A stretch of 64,000 nucleotides of DNA, taken from assembly GCA_000828075.3 (NCBI GenBank), contig JXCB02000002.1, positions 54,719 to 118,718 of the forward strand, written 5' to 3'. Position numbers and translations under genes: made by a program. The notes beneath the pieces were generated by a model that worked only from the letters and a program-made list of their open reading frames with translations, had not been told where the DNA came from and searched no databases. The stretch is from Tolypothrix campylonemoides VB511288. Its GTDB lineage: Bacteria > Cyanobacteriota > Cyanobacteriia > Cyanobacteriales > Nostocaceae. Of this stretch, positions 25,109 to 32,722 are shown piece after piece (within the stretch, counting starts at the first letter, position 1; every line of letters starts with the position of its first letter).

Positions 25109-25719
25109 ATTGGCAAATCCTCCGGACGATCAATATCAGCCAACAAAGGCAAGTAATTTACCAATAAATTAAGCGTCTGGGCAGTATCTATAGTCTGTTG
25201 CAATACTTGAGAGGTTCCCCAATCTATATTGATAAATAATTCTGGGACAGGACGCTGCAAACCAATCAAGTAATAGCCACCATCTACCGCTGGACCAAGC
25301 ACAAGGTCGCGCTGCTGAAGTTGTTTAAAAGCTTCTGCTAAAATTTGGTCATTAACATCAGGGCAGTCAGTACCGATAGTAATGACTGTTTCTGCACCTG
25401 ATTGAAAAGCATTGTAGAAAGATTGTGCCATCCGCGAACCCAAATCTCCCTCACCTTGAGGTTGGTAAGCGATGTCATATCCCAGCCAGTCTTGCATCAG
25501 TTGCAAATTACCGCCTGCAAAGCGTACTTCACAAGATATGGCAGAAGTTTTTTGCAACTGTTTCACTTGAGATAGGGTGTGTTCCGTCATTTGACGCTGA
25601 AGATTTGCCGCGCCTTCAGTTCCCAAAGCAGGTATGAGTCGGGTTTTTGTTTTACCTGGTTCTGGATAGCGGGTGAAAATAATGAGATGGTGTTTTGCTG
25701 TTTCTGGTAAATGTAGCAC
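25078..25719 (-). CDS. TIGR04282/DUF2064 family glycosyltransferase-like protein
   Basis: This 213-aa protein starts at GTG 25719. The N-terminal HHLIIFTRYPEPGKTKTRLIPALG and the metal-binding region ITIGTDCPDVNDQILAEAF, followed by LGPAVDGGYYLIGL, are typical of this GT-A-fold family of sugar-nucleotide transferases (annotated in some genomes as arsenosugar or rSAM-associated transferases). The substrate is not predictable. It lies 32 bp downstream of the GspH-like pseudopilin gene on the same strand, which suggests co-transcription with the hps genes. Confidence 0.85.
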   Translation of the reverse strand: MLHLPETAKHHLIIFTRYPEPGKTKTRLIPALGTEGAANLQRQMTEHTLSQVKQLQKTSAISCEVRFAGGNLQLMQDWLGYDIAYQPQGEGDLGSRMAQSFYNAFQSGAETVITIGTDCPDVNDQILAEAFKQLQQRDLVLGPAVDGGYYLIGLQRPVPELFINIDWGTSQVLQQTIDTAQTLNLLVNYLPLLADIDRPEDLPIWEKLLGLTH

Positions 25720-25751
25720 GGGGTACCTGATTTAAATTAACCAGAAATATC

Positions 25752-26336
25752 TTAATAGCAATAATCACCTTTTTCGTTAGCTTTATCCTGTTCTTTTGCG
25801 GTTCGGATTGTACCTAGAAGCGTAGAAATATAGACGCAACGTTTAGCTTTACCACCAGACTTACTAGACAAGGTTATTCGCCCTCGCGACGAACTAAAAT
25901 GGCCTCTGTCATCAAATTGGATTTGCCTAAAGCCATCCTTTGACTGTTCTAAGGTTGTTTCCGTATCTAAGCGCACATTTGGATCTAAGCTATTCCAGAT
26001 AGATGGCTTTATTCTTTCAGAATGAACCGCCCATTGTAGAATGCCGTTTTGTTCGCGAAAACTAACTTTCCAGTCTAATTTGTTTTTGATAGCTTGGCTT
26101 TGAGCCTGACGCATAGCGAGATAAACTTCTTGTTGTGCAGTGTTGAGGCGCACAGTATTAACAAAACCTAGCCAACTCGGAACTGTGATAGCAGCTAAGA
26201 TACCAATAATTATTATACTTACCAAAACCTCTAGCAGCGTGAAGCCATTGCTAGAACTATTATAAATTCGTAAATAAAAATCTATTTCCTTGGACTCGTA
26301 TGCTTTTTTGAGGAAAATATGTTTTATTACTGCCAT
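25752..26336 (-). CDS. Type II secretion/type IV pilus-like pseudopilin (GspH-type; hpsD-position)
   Basis: This 194-aa protein starts at ATG 26336, overlapping the end of the upstream pseudopilin gene by 77 bases. The prepilin peptidase site is NSSSNGFTLLEVLVSIIIIGILAAITVPSW (cleavage after G, F+1, E+5) with the usual hydrophobic N-terminal helix. The leader is about 30 residues, longer than typical. The remainder resembles GspH-like minor pseudopilins (SQAIKNKLDWKVSFREQNG). In N. punctiforme hpsB-D encode pseudopilins needed for hormogonium polysaccharide and motility; this gene has the position of hpsD, but orthology is inferred. Confidence 0.82.
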   Translation of the reverse strand: MAVIKHIFLKKAYESKEIDFYLRIYNSSSNGFTLLEVLVSIIIIGILAAITVPSWLGFVNTVRLNTAQQEVYLAMRQAQSQAIKNKLDWKVSFREQNGILQWAVHSERIKPSIWNSLDPNVRLDTETTLEQSKDGFRQIQFDDRGHFSSSRGRITLSSKSGGKAKRCVYISTLLGTIRTAKEQDKANEKGDYCY

Positions 26337-27234
26337 TGAAATCTATATTATTGTTTTGAATACGAGCGAGGGCATTACCACGCAAATAAACTTCCGCTAC
26401 AACGTTTTCTGCATCCACACAAACGTAAAAACCTCGTGTTCTAACATTGCCAGTGGCAACAGCATCTCCGCTACCAGAAAATTTTGGTATCACCTGTTGA
26501 TCACTAGCGCAGGAGGGTGCTGGATTGGTATTATCATTTATCAGAGTTTGATCAATATAGTCAACTAAAGGCCAAATTCTTGGGCCATAATCTTCACCGC
26601 TCTTTTTTGTCCATTGATTCATCTTACTTTTAATATCACCTGAACCTTGCAGATTAAAAATCTGAAAACCTTTGTCTCGGTGAATGGTTTTATCATTGGT
26701 TTCAGTAGATTCATAGCCATTACTTATTTGAAATCTACCAATTCGAGCCGCGTTAGACCATGTAGAATCATTATCTTTAATTAAATAATAGGCAACTAAA
26801 GAGTAGACGAAGGTATCATCTCTTATGTCGCTTTTACTGTCAATAATTAGTCCTTTTGGAATAAATTCCCGTTTCCAAAATACAAGAACAGGAAAGAAAT
26901 CATTCTTGTCACCATACCTTCGTAGTTGTCTTCTAATTGCATTAATACCATCAGCATCATATATATAGATTGCCTGCTGCAAGTCTCGTGCAATATAATC
27001 AAGTGCTGCTTTGATTTCTTGCTCAGTGTTTGCCTTTGCTTGCTCTTGTCGGTCGTCAGTCGTCATAATGTTAATCATGAATCCTAGCAAAGGCGTGAGC
27101 ACAAGGGTAGCGATGACGATGCCTACCAGTAACTCAACTAGGGTAAAACCATCATATTTGTGTTTCACCCTAAAAAGTTTTAGCTGATTAGGATATTCCA
27201 ACAAATAAATTATCCAATTTTGTGGGGTGAACAT
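26260..27234 (-). CDS. hpsC: Hormogonium polysaccharide pseudopilin HpsC-like
   Basis: This 324-aa prepilin-like protein has KHKYDGFTLVELLVGIVIATLVLTPLLG (cleavage after G, E+5) followed by DDRQEQAKANTEQEIKAALDYIARDLQQAIYIYDADG, as in HpsC/PilW-type minor pilins. The start is uncertain. The frame stays open to an ATG at 27372, but that extra segment contains dispersed repeat sequence (a GGACGGGCAAGATGCCCATCCC palindrome and a CAGATGGATGCAGATG relative), so I prefer ATG 27234, 37 codons before the cleavage site region. It follows hpsB and overlaps the next pseudopilin gene, so translational coupling is likely. Confidence 0.82.
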   Translation of the reverse strand: MFTPQNWIIYLLEYPNQLKLFRVKHKYDGFTLVELLVGIVIATLVLTPLLGFMINIMTTDDRQEQAKANTEQEIKAALDYIARDLQQAIYIYDADGINAIRRQLRRYGDKNDFFPVLVFWKREFIPKGLIIDSKSDIRDDTFVYSLVAYYLIKDNDSTWSNAARIGRFQISNGYESTETNDKTIHRDKGFQIFNLQGSGDIKSKMNQWTKKSGEDYGPRIWPLVDYIDQTLINDNTNPAPSCASDQQVIPKFSGSGDAVATGNVRTRGFYVCVDAENVVAEVYLRGNALARIQNNNIDFNGSNKTYFPQKSIRVQGNRFLFTNL

Positions 27235-27242
27235 CTTACCTG

Positions 27243-27272
27243 CCCAGTTTATAGGACGGGCAAGATGCCCAT
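27243..27272. repeat. GGACGGGCAAGATGCCCATCCC palindromic repeat near the hpsC start
   Basis: A short palindromic motif (GGACGGGCAAGATGCCCATCC) of a type that recurs in cyanobacterial genomes lies just upstream of the preferred hpsC start, inside the frame of the longer alternative. Confidence 0.5.
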
Positions 27273-27454
27273 CCCACAAGAAAAATTTGGATATTTTTTT
27301 ATTTGAAAGTCGCTTAATGAAAAGCCATTTGAGTGGAGTCATAATATTAGAACTATTTTCATCTGCATCCATCTGCGTTTATCTGCCGTTAATTATTCAT
27401 TTTTTTAGATTTTTGTAATAAGTCTATGAATTTGCTATCAAAAATTGTATCTAT

Positions 27455-28123
27455 TTAGCAATTAGATTGAGGATTAGAATTACTGGCTGGAGGTTTCAGA
27501 CGCGTACAGAAATCACTAAATGTCGTTACTTTACTTGATATTTCTGTAGTTGTTTCTAGTAATGGCGCTTTGCGATCGCTCGCTTTGTTAGTAAAAATCA
27601 GTTGTTTAGTGGGTTCTATTGTGAGGTTTCCACCATCATTAGCAAACGCATCTGCTCTGTAGATACGTATTCTTAACTGGTAAGTGTCCTGAGAAGTAGT
27701 TGAGGTTGTGTTACGCCGCAAAGCTTGAATAATGAAGTCTCTGATGCTGCTCATCGTACAGCCACTTCCATCAGCATCACCATCGACACAGTATAAATTA
27801 GTCGCTGGTGCTGAACAGTAAGCATTTGCAGTGTTGCAGGTCAAAGTTCCTACTGGAGGAGCAGGGTAATTTCCTAAGCTGTCAGTAGTGTCGGTGATAG
27901 GGGGAGGTGGAATTGTTCTTGATCTAACTCCATCAATATAGGTTTTAGCAGCGTCAGTTGCCATCTCAACACGCCTTGCTTGCACACGCGTGGCGACAGA
28001 TAAGACAATGACAGGTGCGATCGCTGCTAGTAAAATGCCAACAACAACGATTGCTACCAGTGACTCAATAATGGTAAAACCTGACTGATTGGATGCAGAT
28101 GCTTGCTGTTTTTGGTGAATCAT
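27455..28123 (-). CDS. hpsB: Hormogonium polysaccharide pseudopilin HpsB-like
   Basis: This 222-aa protein starts at ATG 28123 with a compact prepilin leader, MIHQKQQASASNQSG/FTIIESLVAIVVVG, with the E+5 residue and hydrophobic helix. The body includes ATRVQARRVEMATDAAKTYIDGVRS and two Cys-rich segments (TCNTANAYCSAPATNLYC, DGSGCTMS) that could form disulphides outside the cytoplasm. Family and order (hpsA-hpsB-hpsC) match the Nostoc hps locus. Such pseudopilins are thought to build a secretion or pilus-like apparatus for polysaccharide export during gliding. It lies 32 bp downstream of hpsA. Confidence 0.85.
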   Translation of the reverse strand: MIHQKQQASASNQSGFTIIESLVAIVVVGILLAAIAPVIVLSVATRVQARRVEMATDAAKTYIDGVRSRTIPPPPITDTTDSLGNYPAPPVGTLTCNTANAYCSAPATNLYCVDGDADGSGCTMSSIRDFIIQALRRNTTSTTSQDTYQLRIRIYRADAFANDGGNLTIEPTKQLIFTNKASDRKAPLLETTTEISSKVTTFSDFCTRLKPPASNSNPQSNC

Positions 28124-28155
28124 ATTTCAGCAATCAAAAGTAGAACTGAGTCAAA

Positions 28156-31100
28156 TCAAGGACACGTACCGCGTTGGTCTTGGCTAACAGCGTATTTGAA
28201 GTTACTACCATAGGCAGAAGGAGCGTTTTCGTAACCGCCAACATTCCCATCTTGTGCAGCACATAGCAAAGTTTTCACCCAATCATCGTCTCGCCCAACT
28301 TCTCTGTAAAACTCACTCGGCTGTTTTGTGGATGGTGTAGTAAAGCGTTGAGCAAACAAATCAGGTGGCTGACTCAGCAACGCTGTATCATAACTCCAGA
28401 AACGGTTAGGCGTAGTGTCATTATCAGAAGGAACTGTGGCATAGTTACTGTGTTTAAACTGGATGAAAGAACCAGCGACTGTGTGGCTTTTCCCTTCCCA
28501 GCGTTCTAAGTAACGCACAAAGTTTTCTAAACCACCATTTGTGTTTGTTCGACGCTTTGGCGTGGTACCTTGGGCAAATACGAGGTTTGTTTGTGTGTCT
28601 TTGGCGGTTTGCGTTTGTATTTCGTTGTTACGGAAATCGAAACAGAAATCTTTGGATAAAACTGTAATTGCATCAGCAATAACCACAGCTTGTCGCCAAT
28701 TTTCACCTATGTTGCAACCAGTAAATTGACCTGGACGACAGCCAAAGTTAGGATTCAACGATTGACGTGCGTAGAATCTGTTACTCCAATCCTTCTCGCC
28801 TTCCAAGGAGTAGTCTAGAAACTCTTCTTGAGTGTGAAGGTTGAAATCCCCTTTGATATAAACTGGCAGATTGGATGCTAATATAAGTCCCTTCTCTTCT
28901 GGCTTGTAGGTAGCGTTACGGCTTATGTTACTGCCATTAATCAGCATGATGCCATTGGGTCGTCGAGTTGGATCTAGCTTGAAGTCGGTAGCACTGACAT
29001 CTCTACTTGCAGCATTACTTTTGTCTTCGAGTGCATCATCACGGGTTGCATAAATAATCCCACTATTTGGAAATAGAAACTCTCCATTATTTTTTGATTT
29101 TCTGCGTAACAAATCCAGATCCAAAACAGTGGCACGAATTTCTAATGGTTGACGCGATTCAACATCCAAATCGGAGCTTCCTGGAGTTGATGCAGGTTTG
29201 TCAATTGTTTTAATCTGCCTTGCATCGAGAAAAGCGGTTTCCATGATAGCACCATGAGGAATAGCAGTATCTGTGGGAGAACCAATAGTACCATCCCATA
29301 TTTTCAAGGCGCAGATAGCAGAATCAACCGCTGATTGGTCTGAAAGGGTAAGAGGTTTACTAGCTGTAATTTTTTCCAAAGCATTTTGAAGTGGTTCATT
29401 CACTAAGCGTAAGGGTTCGTTTGGGTATTTCAGCCTTGTTTGATACTTAAGCGCTTCTTCATAACCCGTGATTGACAGAGATGAAGCGGAGTAGACGACA
29501 CCATTAATAGAGTTTCCCAGATTAGTAGTAACGTTGGGCAGTCCAGTTAAGTTTCTGTTAGGGCTAGCTAAGTTTGTATCTCTTAAGCTAATGTCTGGAA
29601 GATTATTTCTATTCCTAGCTGTATTGTTGTTAGTGGGGTCGTAGTAGCTACTGACACAGGCAATTGGTATTTGGTAGTCGGTTGGGGTCTTTGGATCGTA
29701 GGAATCATCTTGGTAGTAATACACCACTGTAGCCCGCATTCGTAGATAAGGTGTATTGTCATCAGGTAAGCCCTGGCTCTTATTAGTAACACCTATTGGC
29801 ATCGAATCTGCCCAAACTGTTTCTGGATCTGTGATTGCAGCAGCAAATTGAGAAGTTCCGCCAGTGGGAGTATAACGGCTAGACAAGTAAATTCCTGCAC
29901 CTGTGACGACTCGCAAACCCCCAACCATATCTAATGAACTTTGAGGTCTTTGTGCTGCTGATTTTTCCCAAAAGCCGTCTCGATTAGCTTCTAAATCTTC
30001 TAATTCATATGCTTGGGAAAAGCGCTCACGAGTCACAGTGCTATTGTTTCCATTCTTATCAATATCCCATTGCTTACCAACAATGGTCTGTCCTTCTGGT
30101 GAACTCACAAATCTGTCTTTGGTTGCGTCAAACCACAATTGTGGTAAATTATTGCCAACTAAAATGCGATCGCCAATTTTTTGTTCTCTACCTGCTTTTG
30201 CTTGTTCTTCTGGCTCTGTAGCAGATAGATAAAGTTTACTACCATTTTCTTTAATCCCTATGTTGGCATAATTAGTAGCAGTTTTTCCATCAGCAGGATC
30301 ATAAGGAAATATCCATGCGTCTACTGGTCGTAAAGAGTTACCACTTCCTTGAAGAGGACTATTTGCTTGAGAGTTATAAGTGGCGAGTGAATCTCCATTC
30401 GGAGGAACTTCAGCGTATGGAACGCGACGTGTTCGCTTTCTAAAGTAAATTCTTAGCTTTTCATTACGAACATCATCACGATTTAAAGTGGGGTCAGTCT
30501 CTAAATCTCGTTCTACTTGCTGTGTAACCTCATCTGGAAGAGCTAAATTATTTGTTGCTTGCACTAAACGGTCAATTCGCTGTGCATATGCCTGATCATT
30601 ATATGCTGCAGTGTTTCCGTAAACAGATGAAGGTACAGTTTTATTTGTGTTATTTATAAATTCACTTCTAATTGTGCTGTTAGAAGATTGGTTAAACAAA
30701 TCTACCTGTACATTATTACCGCCAGAAGTTTCTGTAATACTACTATCTATTACATTTCCAGCAACAATAATTTTGCTATTTTCTTCTTTAAAATAGCAAG
30801 AGTTAGGACTACTGACTAGATAATAACTAATGGAATTTCTTCCCGCTTTTGTTAGTAAGTTACCATTAGTAACGATGCGACCATTCAGATTTATACCTTG
30901 TTCAGGAGCAATTTCTAAATCATTTTCAGAGACAACGGCATTATTAATAAGAGGTATTCTTGCTCGATCTTGCTGATATTCTAAAGCTATAAAACTGTTA
31001 TTACCTGTAGATTGCTCATATTTAGAAATATCTAGCCCTGTTAAATCTGTAATTGGTACAGTTGTGGTATACACAAAAATCCTTTTTTTTAGCTTATCAC

Positions 31101-31806
31101 CTACCTTATACCAACCTTGAGTACTGACCAAGTTTCCACTAGTGGTAAACAAGCTCTTACATTGAGTACTAAAACTACTCTCGTCCATTGGTGGTGTTCT
31201 GGCTTCTAATACAGTTCTAGCTCTGTTAGTAGTTGGAGTCCGAAAGTAAATTCCATAGAGAGTAAAACCATCAAACTTACCGTTATTATTCATATCTACC
31301 GGATATTTCCAAGTAGTTTTTAGAGTTTCTTCGTCTTCTTGAATATTGCTTTGACCGTTAAATTCTTTAACAAGTTTTAACTGTATTTCATCGCCAAAAG
31401 TGAACTGGCTAAGATTGCGGTTAATAACTTGACTGAGTAAATCGTCTGAGGGGGTTGTGCTTGGTAATCTAGGGTCTCTAAATAACTGTTCTATTTTTGC
31501 TTTTGCTCTTTCAAGGGCTGGTGATGCTGCGTTTAAAACAGCCTCATTCACTCGGACATTACTAGCATTCTTTGCACGTTCCAAAGACCGAAATAAAATA
31601 GCCGTTGTCAGCAGCACGACTACCAGTGCAACCATTGCTACTGTCGGTAACACAAAACCAGCATTCGCACTTGCTCGTCTTCTCTTAATGACCAGCAAAG
31701 TCTTTAACAGCCAAATAATTTGTTTTTTAATTGCACATACATTTTTTTTAATAATTGTTCTATAAATTTTCTTTATCTTCTTTAAGATTCGAGGATGGTG
31801 AAACAT
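28156..31806 (-). CDS. hpsA: Hormogonium polysaccharide biosynthesis protein HpsA
   Basis: This 1216-aa protein is the first gene of the minus-strand hps operon. The N-terminus is Lys-rich (KKIKKIYRTIIKKNVCAIKKQ) and is followed by NAGFVLPTVAMVALVVVLLTTAILFRS, a PilX-like single membrane helix, then NEAVLNAASPALERAKAKIEQLF. The remaining 1100 residues are a large extracytoplasmic domain rich in Asn, Ser and Thr, with segments such as GVVYSASSLSITGYEEAL and INGSNISRNATYKPEEKGLILASNLPVYIKGDFN. HpsA was first identified in hormogonium polysaccharide production; it probably works with pseudopilins HpsB/C. Biochemical role unknown. The ATG at 31806 fits. Confidence 0.9.
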   Translation of the reverse strand: MFHHPRILKKIKKIYRTIIKKNVCAIKKQIIWLLKTLLVIKRRRASANAGFVLPTVAMVALVVVLLTTAILFRSLERAKNASNVRVNEAVLNAASPALERAKAKIEQLFRDPRLPSTTPSDDLLSQVINRNLSQFTFGDEIQLKLVKEFNGQSNIQEDEETLKTTWKYPVDMNNNGKFDGFTLYGIYFRTPTTNRARTVLEARTPPMDESSFSTQCKSLFTTSGNLVSTQGWYKVGDKLKKRIFVYTTTVPITDLTGLDISKYEQSTGNNSFIALEYQQDRARIPLINNAVVSENDLEIAPEQGINLNGRIVTNGNLLTKAGRNSISYYLVSSPNSCYFKEENSKIIVAGNVIDSSITETSGGNNVQVDLFNQSSNSTIRSEFINNTNKTVPSSVYGNTAAYNDQAYAQRIDRLVQATNNLALPDEVTQQVERDLETDPTLNRDDVRNEKLRIYFRKRTRRVPYAEVPPNGDSLATYNSQANSPLQGSGNSLRPVDAWIFPYDPADGKTATNYANIGIKENGSKLYLSATEPEEQAKAGREQKIGDRILVGNNLPQLWFDATKDRFVSSPEGQTIVGKQWDIDKNGNNSTVTRERFSQAYELEDLEANRDGFWEKSAAQRPQSSLDMVGGLRVVTGAGIYLSSRYTPTGGTSQFAAAITDPETVWADSMPIGVTNKSQGLPDDNTPYLRMRATVVYYYQDDSYDPKTPTDYQIPIACVSSYYDPTNNNTARNRNNLPDISLRDTNLASPNRNLTGLPNVTTNLGNSINGVVYSASSLSITGYEEALKYQTRLKYPNEPLRLVNEPLQNALEKITASKPLTLSDQSAVDSAICALKIWDGTIGSPTDTAIPHGAIMETAFLDARQIKTIDKPASTPGSSDLDVESRQPLEIRATVLDLDLLRRKSKNNGEFLFPNSGIIYATRDDALEDKSNAASRDVSATDFKLDPTRRPNGIMLINGSNISRNATYKPEEKGLILASNLPVYIKGDFNLHTQEEFLDYSLEGEKDWSNRFYARQSLNPNFGCRPGQFTGCNIGENWRQAVVIADAITVLSKDFCFDFRNNEIQTQTAKDTQTNLVFAQGTTPKRRTNTNGGLENFVRYLERWEGKSHTVAGSFIQFKHSNYATVPSDNDTTPNRFWSYDTALLSQPPDLFAQRFTTPSTKQPSEFYREVGRDDDWVKTLLCAAQDGNVGGYENAPSAYGSNFKYAVSQDQRGTCP

Positions 31807-32034
31807 ACCTGCTTACCTAGCAATTTTTATAATGATAAAACCACATATATATAGATTTATACGCAGAAAAATTATCTGTTTTTCTCTGCGTCCAACAGAA
31901 GTGCGTCTGCGGTTTCAAAGAGCTCTAAACCAATTAAGGTAATTTGATTCATAAAGGTAATCTTAGGAAAGTAAATTTATAGTACCCACTTGCTAGATAA
32001 AACTTATCAAAATATCACAAATTCATATAATGTG

Positions 32035-32180
32035 ATGTCCGGCTAATTAGTTATGATTTTCACGTTAACTAAACTCCACCCCGCGCCGCCCCTCTCCGCT
32101 TGCGGCGAGGGGACGTGAAGCGTAGCTTTACGGGGGTGGGGTTCTTAAGGGAATGACAAGTATTCATCCGGACTTGATAT
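32035..32180. mobile_element. CGGCTAATTAGTTATGAT inverted-repeat element, copy 1
   Basis: It shares both ends and layout with the element at 57454-57646: left CCGGCTAATTAGTTATGATT..CACGTT.ACT and right GGTGGGGTTCTT...ATGACAAGTATTCATCCGGACTTGATAT. Its own inverted ends match imperfectly around the core TCCGG. Non-coding; inferred MITE-like repeat, diverged. Confidence 0.6.
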
Positions 32181-32255
32181 GAGGCAAATAAAAACCTCCC
32201 CTATATGGAGAGGTAGTAAAGGAAAATGAAGATTGGTAACAATAACAAAGTCCAT

Positions 32256-32287
32256 CTCCTACGAGAAAAAGGGTTGAGGAGATGTCA
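32256..32287 (-). terminator. Hairpin after rpmB
   Basis: On the minus strand CATCTCCT and AGGAGATG enclose a loop containing CCTTTTTCTCG, a few bases beyond the rpmB stop. Probable weak terminator. Confidence 0.4.
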
Positions 32288-32292
32288 AGGTA

Positions 32293-32529
32293 TTAGTAAT
32301 GATTCAGGTTAATTCCAGCTTCTTTCGCCATTGCTTCTAACCCTTTGATTTCTAGGGTTTTGATTGCTTTAGTAGATAGACGCAGTTTCACCCAACGCTT
32401 TCCGCTTTCCCACCAAACGCGCTTGTTTTGCAGGTTCGCTTGCTGAAGGCGCTTGGTGCGGCGGTGCGAGTGAGACACGGAAAAGGCGTTATTTGCTTTT
32501 TTGCCTGTTAATTCACAGCGACGAGACAT
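32293..32529 (-). CDS. rpmB: 50S ribosomal protein L28
   Basis: This 78-aa protein begins [20 protein letters not shown] at ATG 32529; a 12-codon upstream extension of the frame is not part of L28. The sequence continues [30 protein letters not shown], the L28 signature rich in basic residues. L28 is a component of the large ribosomal subunit. It is separated by 193 bp of hairpin repeats from htpG upstream on the same strand. Confidence 0.96.
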   Translation of the reverse strand: MSRRCELTGKKANNAFSVSHSHRRTKRLQQANLQNKRVWWESGKRWVKLRLSTKAIKTLEIKGLEAMAKEAGINLNHY

Positions 32530-32606
32530 TGTCAGAAACTCCGATTCTTTAGCACAATCTCCCATTATATAAAATCGCCCGGCAAGCGGGATACGATTTA
32601 TCCTTG

Positions 32607-32674
32607 TTGCTAGGCTCAGCCTAGCAATGCATTTTCAGAGGCTTTGCCTTCTGTTAAGATGAGGCGGAGCCTCA
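32607..32674. repeat. Palindromic repeats between htpG and rpmB
   Basis: Two perfect palindromes: TTGCTAGGCT-C-AGCCTAGCAA (32607-32627) and TGAGGC-GGA-GCCTCA (32660-32674). The motif GAGGCGGAGCCTC is a dispersed repeat in many filamentous cyanobacteria. Either may end htpG transcription. Confidence 0.7.
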
Positions 32675-32722
32675 CTGTAGGCATTCCCCGGCGGAGCCAG
32701 GGAACGAGAGGGTAGGGTTCTT

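Larger units (their letters stand above)
31807..32292. other. 486-bp spacer upstream of hpsA
   Basis: It separates the hpsA start from the rpmB stop, both on the minus strand, so it includes the hps promoter region (A/T-rich, 31807-31850 and 31940-32030). It also holds a diverged CTGCG-type repeat (about 31870-31918), an inverted-repeat element (32035-32180), a small CCTCCCC/GGAGAGG hairpin (about 32196-32215) and the rpmB terminator-like hairpin. No gene seen. Confidence 0.6.
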
